Shown: in pieces, positions 22,769 through 34,875 of the stretch
How positions within the stretch are numbered: position 1 is the stretch's first letter
Layout of the letters: the number at the start of each line of letters is the position of its first letter
Origin: Blastobasis lacticolella
Lineage: Eukaryota; Arthropoda; Insecta; Lepidoptera; Blastobasidae
Assembly (NCBI GenBank): GCA_905147135.1
Contig: LR990053.1
Coordinates: 14,830,501-14,894,500 of the forward strand
Direction of reading: 5' to 3'
Length of the DNA: 64,000 bases
The notes under the pieces: model-generated
What the model was told of the DNA's origin: nothing
Seen by the model: the letters and a program-made list of their open reading frames with translations, nothing else
Databases searched by the model: none
Program-made: the position numbers and the translations under genes

Positions 22769-23117
22769 TTTCCCTTAATTTAAGAGATACAGAAATGTAA
22801 CGTTCCCAAAAAGTGACATATTTATGTTTACCACAGGACTGTACTTTCGCGAGGCTGAAGTCGCTCAGTTGCTGTGACCTCATAAAGTACGGTCGTCATA
22901 TTGATATTTTACATCATACCGTATAAGCCTTTGAGTCGATGTGAAATTGAAATAAAATGTAACTGGCTGTATTTACGAGTGTGCGTTTTAGTAGTGAGTG
23001 TTTTTTAATGGTGATAAATGTTATGACGTTTTGAGTACTTTTTGAGTAACATTTGAGTACCATTGCAATTTAGAAGTATTGATTGATATACGCGTAAATA
23101 TAAGTAATATATTAATA

Positions 23118-23406
23118 AATCATCTTGGCGTTAATATCCCGGTTGTGCTCTCGCGCAGGGTCTGGGGTCAGCCTTGAGCATGATCCAGGATTTTGCAGAT
23201 CAGGTAATTACAGTGGAGCGACTGCCATTTGACCTCCGTGACCCTGCTACCAGAGGAACCAGACCAGGTTGAATCATGGTTACACATTCAGTCGCCTGAA
23301 TGTGCAGGTTTTATCACGATGTTTTTGCTCTCCGTAAGAGCATCAGTTAGTATTCACCTAATGTACATAACTCAGAAAAGAGTGTTTGGTACATGGTCTC
23401 AACAGG
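23118..23406 (-). mobile_element. SINE-B copy 5, head degraded
   Basis: Left end aatcatcttggcgttaatat is the tail. Blocks follow in SINE-B order to agagtgtttggtacatggtc, then the tRNA-like head breaks off at aacaggatgtg. The 61-codon ORF inside is part of the repeat. Confidence 0.75.
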
Positions 23407-23755
23407 ATGTGTAAATATAAGTATACATTGATATTGTACAATAGTAACAAAAACATAACCTAAAAATGTTACGGGGTGGCAATCAGCTCCTGCGACTGTT
23501 CAACCAGGATCTGAGTCTTTAGCGGAAGACCTTACAATTCTTATTTATTAAAATAGACACTTAATCTGCATCAGCGATCTTTGTGGCGCAGTATTTTTTA
23601 GATAATCTTGTTACTTACAAGAAATCCTGAAGGATCCTTACATATATTTGGAAGCGGTGATAGAGATTACTGCAGCATACTTACCTGAAACAATATGTGT
23701 AGTTTTAGAAACTACAAAACATAACATTGCGAATAATAGTTCCAAAGTCACAGTC

Positions 23756-23906
23756 GGACCTAAAAAGTCCGACACATCAAAAATCTAAATTCATTTTTCA
23801 ATTTTTGTAAAAGTTTTTGTATATTTTTATAGTTTTTATATACAAAAACTTTTACAAAAATTGAAAAATGAATTTAGATTTTTGATGTGTCGGACTTTTT
23901 AGGTCC
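23756..23906. repeat. Perfect 69-bp inverted repeat, 13-nt loop
   Basis: Left arm 23756-23824, beginning ggacctaaaaagtccgacac; right arm 23838-23906, ending gtgtcggactttttaggtcc. All 69 positions pair; the loop is ttttatagttttt. At the outer ends, ggaccta...taggtcc, the sequence stops matching immediately. Transcription would give a fully paired hairpin. Compared with the decayed repeats around it, the lack of any mismatch means it is very young, is under selection, or is a product of recent template switching or assembly. No second copy is visible in the window. Confidence 0.9.
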
Positions 23907-26043
23907 TATAATCACAAAAATAAAAATAACATATTTTTATTTCTGCGTTTTAAATCTATAATACGAGTACATTAACGACACACATGCACATTATTTATGC
24001 TCACACCACAATCACAGAAAAAGTCTTAAAAATACCTTTAAGTAAATAAACAATATTTTAATACATACATAATCAAGAAAAAATACACCAACAAATACAG
24101 GGCCACGGTGAAACGCGGAAGCATGTGGCAAATGGCATCGATCCATTCTAATTACGTTACAGCGCCCGCCGTCGTGACTAGAACATGGAAGAGTTGAAAG
24201 CTAGCTTCATTAATCATTGACCATTTATCACATTCATAAAGAGCTCCCGTTTTAGCTGCATCACGCTCAGAATTCGCTTCAGCAAAACAAGTCGCGGAGT
24301 TTTTAATTAAATTTTAAATATTAAGAGAACCTTGTCCGCTAGCAGCGGAATAATTGCGCAAATCTGAGTGGGACATATTGTAGAGGACTTTGAGGGAGGT
24401 TCTCTTAAACAAATTGAGATAACGAGATGGCTTGAAGGGATAACTTATGAAGAAATAACGAACGTTGATTTAAAGAACATCGTACCGGTTAAACACAATA
24501 CTGATGAAGCTAAAGTGGAAGTCGGGTTCAATTTCAAACTTTGTAGATGTAATGGGAATGTGAATAAACTAATTTAACTGCTTACAATTATAAAATATAA
24601 TTTGAATTGCTTAGAGAGGAAATATCTCATATTTTATTTACTTATATAGAAAATATAGGGTAGTGTGAAGTAGAAAATGTAGGGTAGAAATCTACTAGAC
24701 ACCTCTGAGTATAAAAATCAAAGCGCAAATGTAAATATTGAAAGATAAAAGATAAAGAAAAATTCCATTTCAGATTGAACAAGATACTATCCGTACGTGA
24801 AGTGAAGATTCAATTCTTTGCAGAGACAGTTATGACTTCCCGTTTACGGTGGATTGTTTCCGTAATAAAAATGGAGGGTAGAAAGTTGATTTAAACTCGT
24901 TCGGAAAACTCAGACATAAACCGAGTTTTCATTGAAATGATATCGAGGGAGACGTTACTGCATGTAGTGCAGTGTTCAGTTTTATTTTACTAATAATAAA
25001 GATAAATTGTGATTGGCCCAAAGATACGAGCGATGCTCTTCTTTGTAAAAGATATTTTATTTGAAGACATTCGACATTGTGTTAATAATTCACAATTAAG
25101 TTCCAATAATTCACAAAAATAAGGAAGAAATCTCGTAAGAAATTATTTGTAGTTACATAAAAAAGTTATTTGCATGAATATAATTAATGCCTTACTCGTC
25201 TAAAAATAATAATTAAATTTATTTTTTCAATAAAGAAATAAGTTTTAACTGATAACCAAAAACAACAATTTACGTTGTAAACTTGACAAAACTAAATAAC
25301 TAAGTACTCAGTCAACATATTGTAACTTAAGTAATCTACCTAGTACCCGTTTTCATATAAAACATAACGGGCCAAAGTAATGTATGAAAGTGTAATACAT
25401 CCTTAGATATTGCAAAGTACTAAGTAAATAAATAATGTGCGAGGAAACAAGTTCAGTAAAGAACAAAGGCTTATTCGTAAGCTGAGCACCTCAAGACAAA
25501 TATAGGCGAGTACATTTCCAATTAGGATGAAAGCGGGCATTAGCTGGGAAACGAATGAAGGATTTAGACAATCGCTCAGTATAAAAAGAAAGATTAATTT
25601 TGGATTACGAGCAGAGTACTATTCGTCATTCGGGTACAATTTTTTGTGAAGAAAATATTTCGTAACTAGATTTTTCCCGTCACTTTGGCCGGGTTAAGTT
25701 TTATTATTTTTGAAAATAACATGTAGCCTTCATTCTTATGCCAAATTTTAGCCAAACTGGTCAGCGGATATCATATCATATAGACAAGTTTTGCATTTGT
25801 AATATTAGTTTGGATTCATGTTCTACGCCGTTTTGTCTTGCGTCTGGAATATCCATCCACATGCCAACATGTTTGATCTTAGTGGGACGTTACTGTAATT
25901 TTTTTCTAAAATATATTTTGAACGGTCTAGCTTTGTTCGGCCATATTTCGAGAAGTAAAATTCTTAGAACCAAAATATTGATGATAAATTGCGCTAGCTA
26001 GAATCGTCAGATAAATATAGCTCTTGAAATGTTTTTTTTTATA
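23907..26043. other. No repeat recognised; one unassigned small ORF
   Basis: 24368-24577 (plus) is a 69-codon frame beginning MGHIVEDFEGG; its composition is plausible for protein, but I recognise no domain and see no splice context. 24110-24360 contains several homeodomain-like TAAT sites in a less AT-rich background. 25738-26001 (plus) is an 87-codon frame without recognisable motif. Confidence 0.3.
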
Positions 26044-26290
26044 TAATATTTCTTTACCTAGGGAGGCACATGGACGGACAGTCCACCTGATGGAAAGCGG
26101 CCACCGTCACAATGGCAGCAGATGCGGTGTCGGCCTTTGAGGTACCTGTAGCCATGCCTGTCGAAGAACCCCATGTTATAGTGCAAAGGAAAATCTTCGG
26201 GAAGCTCATTCCATATCTTGCATGTATGCGGTAAAAAGGCTCGCGATACCCTCACGTAAATAAAACCCATATAACGCATATCTGTAAATA
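26044..26290 (-). pseudogene. LINE ORF2 C-terminal remnant, 73 aa open
   Basis: Minus-strand frame (26279 to 26058) reads RVSRAFLPHTCKIWNELPED, then FPLHYNMGFFDRHGYRYLKG, RHRICCHCDGGRFPSGG and a stop. The IWNELP motif and the following FP..Y.M..F form the C-terminal signature shared with 45060-45320 (MWNELPATVFP). No stop interrupts it, though it is truncated upstream at about 26290. The GGRFPSGG tail links it to the fragments at 3318-3414 and 3740-3830. Confidence 0.65.
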
Positions 26291-28450
26291 ATTTTCTTGC
26301 AACTAATTTTCCTTTAGGTATTTGTAATGATCAGATACACGTTCTCAACTAATCTCTTTGTCTTAGTTTTCCCGATATTAAGTACTGTTTTATTCATATT
26401 CATGACCGCGCCTTTATTATTCTGTCGATTAATTCTTAACTGAATATTTATTAGTAATACGTTGCCATATCGATTAATCTCTGAAAACATCGTAAGCGTT
26501 TACTCAGTCAACCTTGATCCAATTTTCTATATTGTATTCGTTTGCAATTCAGTTATTTCTGCGAACGTTTTCTCATTATCGTCGGATGTTTCTCTTAAAA
26601 ACTTCAATTTGTTATTTAATTCCTTGCATATCATATTTTCACTATATTCACATTGTTACCAACAATTCTGAAACGAGATATTATTACAGCATAATCCGCG
26701 ATCCGGAGATCGGAATGCAATGTTGAATTTAATTTAGTTGAAACAATTTTACGCGGCTTTTTGGAGAACCTAAACTAATCGGAAATCCAATTTGCAAAGC
26801 AAAGTGAATGAGAATTTGTAATCAAGCGCCCATTATCCATTGAGTCTACATGGGGATTGATTGTTTATCCACGCGACACTATTTCGTGAAACTAATTTCA
26901 TTTGATATTACAGTAACTTCGCAGTAGGGAAATGGAACTATCAATTAGATAAAATGATTTTAGCAAAATATCGTCGGTTTCGGCCTCTTCTATTGAGTTT
27001 CGTCCAATTCGTCTTTGTAACTTCTGAACACTTTATTTCAGATCACCAATTGCGTCTTTATCCCTTACGGATTTTGGAGAAAATAATAATTTATCGAAAT
27101 AAAAAGAAATGAGCAGAGGCACCTTTTTTCTAAGTCCAGAGGCATCAAAATCTCAACTTTGTGTTCCTTCTTATGACGGAATACTTATGTTGTTACGTTG
27201 GCGGACCCAGTAACGGAGGCCACAAAATGATATTTCAAAATGGCGGCACTTAGTTCCAGTGCTGGTAACGCAATATCTGCAAAGGATTTTTGAAAAATAT
27301 CTAAATCTGTCAACCATAACTTGGAGTACTTATTATTATCAGAGTGTATGTCGGTAGGTCCAACATGTGTTTTTTTAATTATGCCGAAACGTAGCACTCG
27401 TAACAAATTAATGTTATGACCCTCCTGATAGATACTAAACAATCGTGTTGTCGACGCCATAAAACCATTTTACAACCTTCTCGAAGAAATGGTGTGTGTG
27501 GAAGAAAGTTTATCCTGAACCGCACAGTACTTTATGGTTCTAAACTGTAAGGAACTCCCTATTGATTGGAAGCGGTGTGATGGTGGACATAATTTCTATC
27601 AATTCCTCAGATTATAAGTGATAGAACATACTATAACAGGTACGAGCTGGAGGAAGAAATGGTTATTTTTGAATTCATAGACCTAGAGAAGACTAAGTTT
27701 CATGCGACACTGGACTGGTTTGAATCACCTCGCCTTGGACCAATCTCGAGATACAGCGAAGCAACGCAACCTAAAATATGTAACGTAAAATCAAGAAATA
27801 TCTTTATTCAATGTTTACTTTTCATATAAAGCGTCCTACGTAGTGTGGTTGTGCTTTAGTTGCTGTTGTGATATGGTTACGATACGTGGGCCTTAAGGAA
27901 AAACTTTCTCGACAATATTCAAGCGACATTTGGAAAACAGTTGCGAACGTACAAACACCCGCGATTAACTTACATCCCCGCGCCTTTGTCTCCTGCTTTA
28001 ATATCCCTAAGTGGACGTAGGCAATTTTAGAGAGAGCCTCCAAAAAAAAAAGGAGGAAATCCCCAGTAATTTGCGGGATCCACTCGCCCCATAAATGAAA
28101 TGAAAATTTTTGACGAGAACAAAAGAGGGCTCGTAATTACAGCGCCTTCGAGCATTTAAAGATTTGGTTTCGGGAAATTATCGCCGACCAGCTGTGGCCT
28201 GCGGTACTCGGCCTCACACATACCTATATGTAAAAGTGGGCGGGATTTTATGGTGGCGAGATAAGACAAGCATTGTCTTCATTGATTTTAACACAGCGGG
28301 TGGTACCCACGAGTATGTTATAGTGTTAACAGTGCTATACTACATAATTTGTAAGAAAATAACAATGAATCCTATCGAAAAGACTTGTGCAAAATTAGGC
28401 AACATTTTCCTGTTTAAAAATATAAATTACACAAGTATTACTTATTTTGA
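26291..28450. other. No repeat recognised; unassigned ORFs
   Basis: 27185-27460 (minus, 91 codons, starts MASTTRLFSIYQEG) and a plus-strand frame at about 27594-27827 (contains YELEEEMVIFEFIDLEKTKF) are open but match nothing I know. 27990-28210 is richer in GC. None of these is supported as a gene. Confidence 0.3.
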
Positions 28451-28717
28451 ATGAGGTACAATCTACTGACACTAAAATCTGGAACCAGAAAGAGAAATAA
28501 AGTTGGAGACAGTACCGACCTTTGCGAGACACCAGCGTTAATGTTCAAGCTATCAGAGCAACAGCCGTCAACTACGGCTTTTATGCATATGTTGGACAAA
28601 AAACTAGTTACCCATTTGCACAATGGTAACTTCGAGAGAAGACCCTTATGCCAGACCCGATTTAACGCCTTCGCTATATCTAGGCCAATAGCCAATGCCT
28701 CGATTCTCAACAGTTAA
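28451..28717 (-). pseudogene. Reverse transcriptase palm-domain remnant
   Basis: Minus-strand frame reads EALAIGLDIAKALNRVWHKG, then LLSKL, LCKWVTSFLSN, IKAVVDGCCSDSLNINAGVS, QRSVLSPTLF. The LDIAKAFDRVWH block (motif A, carrying one catalytic aspartate) and the GVPQGSVLSPTLF block (motif B) of non-LTR reverse transcriptases are recognisable. Here the F-D pair is changed to L-N and the P-Q-G of motif B to S-Q-R. About eight residues expected between SKLP and LCKW are missing. The match ends near 28480, before the catalytic YADD box. It is a dead fragment, probably of the same broad element type as 19218-19990. Confidence 0.75.
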
Positions 28718-31700
28718 AGCCTAGCGGTAAATTTTGCTTGTCCTGTGATAATATTGAATTGAATAGGATTTCATGGCCGAATAAGGCTCTATCTAGAGGA
28801 AAAGCTAGTATATAAAAGAAACGAACTATATTAAGCTAATAAACAAAGAATATTACTTCATTTCTTCGTACAGGATCTAGCCATTATATCCTAGGTAATA
28901 AGAGCGCTAGTAGAAAAGCGCCTGTCGTCTGAGGGTATAATATGTAGAAGTGCCTCACCTCCCGGGAGCAATATAATAAGACCATTAATATTTATGTCCG
29001 TTCAAAATATACAGCCGACTCGCCGTTAACGCGAAAATATGTAAATGAACGGCAAAACTGTATGTGAAAAAGTTGCAGTTAAAATAAATTGGATGTCGTC
29101 CCGTTTGTGATGCAAAAATGGGCTCGAACAGTGTCTATACTAAACAGCAGTTAGAGTTGCCTTGGAAAGGATTTTTTTGCAATTACAACGTAGAGGGGCT
29201 CGGAAAGGTGGATTTGCATTTTTATTCGGAGCGGATGGCTATAAGGGCCTTTGCGGACCCCTTTTCGGGAGCAGCGTGTTCATGATATGTCGCAAAAATG
29301 ATAAACACAAAGTATGTTAATACCCTGCGGTGACGTGGGCAGAGTAGACGTCAGACCGTAATGAGAGTGACGACAAAAATCTGGTACAATACTCTGTCGC
29401 CCAGAAGTTTTATTTAAAATTACGGTCATTCAATGAAAGCCAACATGTTAAAACTGGGAGCGTTTGGGTTTCTGTTAAGAAAAGGACTATACTATTAGTA
29501 ACTTTATCTACTTAGCAAAGTTGTATTTTTTATTTGGAGTTTGAGATTTTAAGAATAGAGATAAAATTCAGAATTATACATAATGGCGAAGAACTCTCGG
29601 ATCCAGATCAGAGGTCTTGGATTCTGGAGAGGATCTCGATCATACACTATTTTTATAAAAATACGTGTACATTAAAAGCCACTGAATGTGAAGACGTACC
29701 ATGAGTAGACGTGAACACACAGTGGTTCACTGTCGCGACTCCGCGACAGGCCACAATACTTCACCTTGTCAATGTGTCGCCATAGGAGCGGGCCCGTTGT
29801 TCCCGTCTTCAACAGAGATCCATTCGCAAGATAGAAACCGCTCCACATCAAAATATTACAGAGCACTTAAAATGCTACAATATTTGCTGTAACGTCTCCA
29901 GTGACATCGTAAATATGAACTCGCTTGACATTATCTTTTACCGTTCCGTCCACTGCGATGTATTAGGGGAATAAGTCCGCTTTTATGCCGCATATATAGA
30001 GAGAATTTAGGGGCAATAAATAACCCTTAAAAACTCAGCAAGAATTATGGAAAATAGGGAAATTTTGAAGATGAATATTAAATTTACGATAAGCCGCTTT
30101 AAGCGAGCTCAGAAAGTTAATGTTTCAAGACCTCGTAACTCGACCCTAGCGATAATGTTTCAAATTGAGAGATGTCGTCGGAGTAAGTGAAGGCTTAATT
30201 AACTATTTCTGTAAGGCGACAGATTGGTTTCATTAAGTACTGTGAAGCTGTAATCATCTGTTAAGATGGCGAGTGTTAAATAAAAACTTCTGTGCTTACT
30301 AAAAATCTGTTAGCTCAGAAGAATTTATGTGCATTGGTCGGTCAAAGCCGGAGATATCTTGATACTCATTCTGATTCTGATACTAGATACTGAGCTGACC
30401 CGCCAGTCCTTTTCTAATTTCTTCTTAGTAGTTGTAGTGAGGGATGCAATCCCAAATGCAATTCTTTCCTCGAATTCGTAACAGCAATAGAACTGTTTTA
30501 AACGACAATCTTCTTTATTCAGTCTAGTATCGGACCTCTATAGTTAGCCAATATATCTACAACGCCAACTACTTCCACCGCTACAGTATAATAACTTGCG
30601 GATAAGCGAGGAATAGAATCGGTCACTTCGCAATTTCGGGGTTCGTCGGCCAGTAATTTATGTAGCAAACACGGTACCAGCAATTTATTTTAACTAAGGC
30701 ACCCGGGGCAACTTTATCAGTCATTTGCATATTTTCATCATATTTGCGGACCGCCACTAGACGAATTAACATTACTTAATGATTTTATTATATTTGCAAA
30801 GGACGACCTCCCCGCAGGACTTTACATAATAAAAGAATTTTTGACATTAATTATTGGATATCATAATTTGATTCAAATTTGCCTCGAAGGAAGTCGGTGG
30901 AGCTTTCGCGTGTAATAGGTAATTAGGGAGAGGCAGTCTGCCGTGAAAACGCACGATGTTACGCAGTATACCTTTTGTACATTAAATTTGCCTATTTTCT
31001 TGGCGTGGATCGAATTTCTCAGAGCTTTTTCTTCTTTGTATAGGCATTTGTTTCGCGTTGAATTTCGATTCGTGTACGTATTAATATTCTGTGTGCGTTT
31101 TAGTATTCGTATCTGTGATTCAATGCTGCTGTTTCGGTGATGTAGTTTGAACATTGTAATGAAAAATTTCAGTACATAACAGTAGATTCTATTTGGATTC
31201 ATTTGCGAAATATGGTATAAAATAAAAACACTTACCAATCAAGGGTGTCGTATCGGGTGGTAAATAACTACTTAGAGGCAGATGAGCTAGGACCTTTGTA
31301 GACCATTGTCTATTGACAGCAAGCTAAGGAACGACCGCGACGGTATTTTTTGTCTCACCGAAAGAAAAAATTTGATTCTCGACCGAGTTCGAGAGTTTTG
31401 ACAATGAAAAGTTTTCTCTAAAATAGGAAAAATATTAAAAACTTATATATTACACGAGTATATATGTTATTACACATATTATAACGTGTATCGGGATAGG
31501 GAGGAGATTCGTTTAAAAAAAAATTATGATGACAATTCAGTCCACCAATACGTCCACAGCACATTCGTCTCCACGCATCTCCGAATATTTCGAGTGGTGG
31601 CTCAGACCTCCAGATCTAGAAAGGACCTAACTGGTATAACGAAAACTTCCATGATTTCTGAATATTAAAAAGATATGTGAGAGATTATTATAAATGCAAT

Positions 31701-33454
31701 GGTTTGAAAGGATTTACATTTGATACGCATATTAATGAAACTTTTAAATGTTATATACCTATTACACCAGAATATAACATAGTCTATATACCCTGTAATA
31801 GAATTCAATAGTTGTTGAAGTGTAGTTCGCACGGGATCATGCTAATTTTACGCGGATGTCCGCGTAAAATTACCAGCTTCCGGACTCGGCTATGTAGCCT
31901 AAAAACTCTAGTATTCCAGAGATTCCATGATTTTAAATAACACACACCACCACAGAACCATAGATAAGAGGGCAGTCTATAAAAACCAGGCAATATACGA
32001 GAAAAATACATTTATAGAAAATCCTCTTCAGAAGAATGAGCTAAAAACAATTGGACGGAAACTTCGGTACTTACTTTGCCCGCACTCCGGAGCTGATTTC
32101 CAAATGGTTTCATTTAAAACTTCCAATTTCGAAACGGAACTACTGGCAGGAACAATAAAAAGTACAACAACAGGCATCATTAAACGATGGACTTAACGAT
32201 TCTTTGAGAATTCCGAACAGAATTTCACAGAGAGCATTTCGTTTGCGGTCTTGGTGTGGAAGGGAGCTAGTAATTTGGACCCCGCAAGGAAGGCTGTAGT
32301 ATTAATTTTAGTTAGGTCAGATATTTCTATTTTTAATGATCCACGACGCAAAACGGTGTAAAGTTGCGCGTGTGACAAGTAGCTGGGCATAGAGAACCGG
32401 AATAGTCTGTTTTCTATGTACCAGGGTATTCGTTTTTAAACACAAAGTTTTTGACAGCAAAGCCACGTATGGTTTTAGCTTACCGATGTACTGTCTCAAT
32501 TTTAAGTGGTTATTTACTTAAAAAACTGAAGCTCAATTAATGAAACATGGAGTGAATTTACATCTGTTGCTGTTTTGGATTGACGAGTAATCACAAATCG
32601 CACAGAGTTTCTGTGCGTTTTCTTGTGTGTTAGTGAATGAAGTTTAAAATTTATAATTTAAAATTTAACTCTCATATTCTACAAACTTTAGATAGTAGTT
32701 ACGACAGTTGCTTAACTCCTCATACTGACCGTTCTCGATTTGATTGATAAAATAACTGAAAGTAAACTTCTATAATAAATAGTCTCGCAACAAGAAACAA
32801 TCTGGCTCTCTGCTCTCTCCGTGGTCAGTTTCAGCCATTTTGAACCAGTACAAATCGAATCATGGCATACCTCCATGTAACGGGCAATGCCATCTGTTGT
32901 CGACGTGAAATACAGCAGCGCAGTCTGGCACGCTGCATTCCTAACGTTGTCGATACAAATACTGCAGGGCAACAGATTTACGAGTATAGTTTATAGGAGT
33001 TTTAACTGCTTTAATCGGTTCAAACAAAGTTGCGAAGTTCAGATCCTGTAGGTATGACGATTATATACTTATCTATGTCATGATGATGACCTAGTCTCTA
33101 TACTCTATATTTTTTATTGACTTTAAAGGCAACAAATAAATCTACAACGTGTCCAAATCTTAGTTTTTTGCTTACAGGAAGACTTTATTCTTTTTACCGG
33201 TTTTACAAAAAAGGTCAAATGACACCGTGGGCGTCGTATGCTAATCAAGATGTCATAAATTTTAAAAGCCACTGCCATTTCTTCTTATTTCTTCAGTCTT
33301 ATTTAGGTAAAGAGTGGACACTTGATTAGTTTACTTAACACAGACCAATAGAACTAATAAAACAATTACTATTAATAAAATTCAAGACGCACATGTTCGA
33401 ACAGTTTTTAAGGTGAGGTAAGCAAATTTTTTATTTATTTATTTATTATAAATA
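28718..33454. other. Long stretch without recognised genes or repeats
   Basis: 4.7 kb in which I find no SINE or LINE words beyond short A/T runs. Open frames reach 121 codons (30873-31238, minus) but carry no known motif. The only structure is the hairpin at 31843-31872 and smaller palindromes near 32598-32660. The low density of repeats contrasts with the flanks. Confidence 0.35.
31843..31872. repeat. Perfect hairpin, 14-bp arms, 2-nt loop
   Basis: taattttacgcgga, tg, tccgcgtaaaatta. All 14 pairs match. The stem contains gcgg/ccgc in an otherwise AT-rich region, so it is not a low-complexity artefact. Confidence 0.7.
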
Positions 33455-33710
33455 TCATCATCACAGCCCATAACAGTCCACTACAGGACTTTGGGCCTCT
33501 CCCGCAAAAGGGGAGGTTATTGCCATAATCTCCACGCTTGGCAGGCGGGTTGGAGATCGCAGTGTTGCAAACATAACAATGAAAAACGCTGCTGCCCATT
33601 TTCCAGTTTATGGAGACTAGATATTTTGCCTCTAAACGTTAGTCGCCTTGTACGACACCCACGAGTGTAAGGGGTTGGTGCTATTCTACTCTACCGGTCA
33701 CCACACGGCT
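33455..33710 (-). mobile_element. SINE-A copy 5
   Basis: Complete block order. The tail at the left follows a (ttta)n stretch, and the head ends accacacggct at the right. taaata lies on both sides (left attataaatatcatca, right ggctaaatat) and may be the target-site duplication. Confidence 0.75.
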
Positions 33711-34120
33711 AAATATATTTATTATATATTAATAAATCCATTTGAATATGAAATGCATACATGAATAGATATCCTACTTATTAAATCTACATTTAAAACA
33801 CCAACAATTTATTTCGGGCCTACAAAATAACCGGTTTAAACCGACCGAAATGGCTTTTGGCTGACAAAATTTCGTTCGCTCGAATTGATCTGGTTGCGCA
33901 TGTCCAGTCAATCATGTAGCGAACACGTCAGGGATAATGGGTAATGAGTTACGTGAGGACATAAATACTAATACTGGATAATGTGGAAGCACGTTTTGAT
34001 GGATGGAACGGCGATTTGATGGTAGTTTGTGACCCGACAATTTGTGTCAATAAGTAAAGAATTTTAATGAAATAAAGTGAAGGGTATGTAACGTGTTTTT
34101 AATAAACAGACATATCTATC

Positions 34121-34290
34121 TTTACATTGTATAAAACCGCTATAAGTCGCTTCTCGACGTCTGTTCCCATGTACGCTGAGATCTTTCAAATTACGCAACG
34201 GATTTTAATCCGGTTTTCGATAATAGATAGAGTGATTCAAGATAAAGGTTTATAAGCAAGAAAAAAGGAAAGGTAGGGTTAAAGTAGGAT
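34121..34290 (+). repeat. Dispersed repeat K, copy 1
   Basis: Shares long blocks with 51700-51861: gtctgt, then tacgcaacggattttaat, and aatagatagagtgattcaag, ttataagcaagaaaaaagg. The two copies are in the same orientation and end at the same type of place: here in ggtagggttaaagtagg, at 51862 in a full minisatellite of related units. From memory, this word set belongs to Helitron-like or other non-autonomous lepidopteran repeats; the class is inference. Confidence 0.65.
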
Positions 34291-34415
34291 TACGCGAACT
34301 GAGTCGCGCCTGGTCCACTAGTTATTGTTAAATATAGGACACTTAGAGCTAAGGGCATATTTCAATCAGGGCTTAGTTAGCTACATGTCGAAGAATGTAA
34401 CAACTGTGTAATGGG

Positions 34416-34480
34416 CGGGATCAAATCTATTTTTATCATTCCGCTTGTCAGTTGTCATGATAAAAATAGGCTTGATCCCG
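34416..34480. repeat. Hairpin, 23- to 24-bp arms, ~17-nt loop
   Basis: cgggatcaaatctattttta then tca at the left, tgataaaaataggcttgatc then ccg at the right. Two mismatches in 23. The stem and loop sizes resemble a microRNA precursor; nothing else supports that function. Confidence 0.65.
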
Positions 34481-34622
34481 GTTTAGAACGAAAAAAATAA
34501 GTTTTCGCATAAATGAACTATTTATAAATAACTAAGTTTCATGGACAACGTCTGTGAAGAGCTGAAATTTTTTTTTGCTAGAAGAGCTAAAATTAGACAT
34601 TGTTTGTGAGTGCTATTTTGTG

Positions 34623-34875
34623 TCATCATCACAGCCCGTAACAGTCCACTGCAGGACTTAGGGCCTCTCCCACGAAAGGGAAGGTCATTGCCATAATCTC
34701 CACGCTTGGCAGGCGGGTTGGAGATCGCAGTGTTGTAAATGTAACAATGGAAAACGCTGCTGCCCATTTTCCAGCCTACGGAGACTCTAGATCTTTTGCC
34801 TCGGAAATATTAGTCACCTTGTACGACACCCACAAGTATAAGGTGCTATTCTACTCTGCCGGACACCATACGGCC
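34623..34875 (-). mobile_element. SINE-A copy 6
   Basis: Complete block order, with the tail at the left and a shortened head (aaggtgctattctactctgc) at the right. gctattttg just left of the tail (34612-34620) also occurs twice a few bases beyond the head (34889-34907), a possible but shifted target duplication. Confidence 0.75.

Noticed and set aside
28451..28717. 88-codon plus-strand ORF
   Set aside because: It is antisense to the reverse-transcriptase remnant, whose motifs are on the minus strand.
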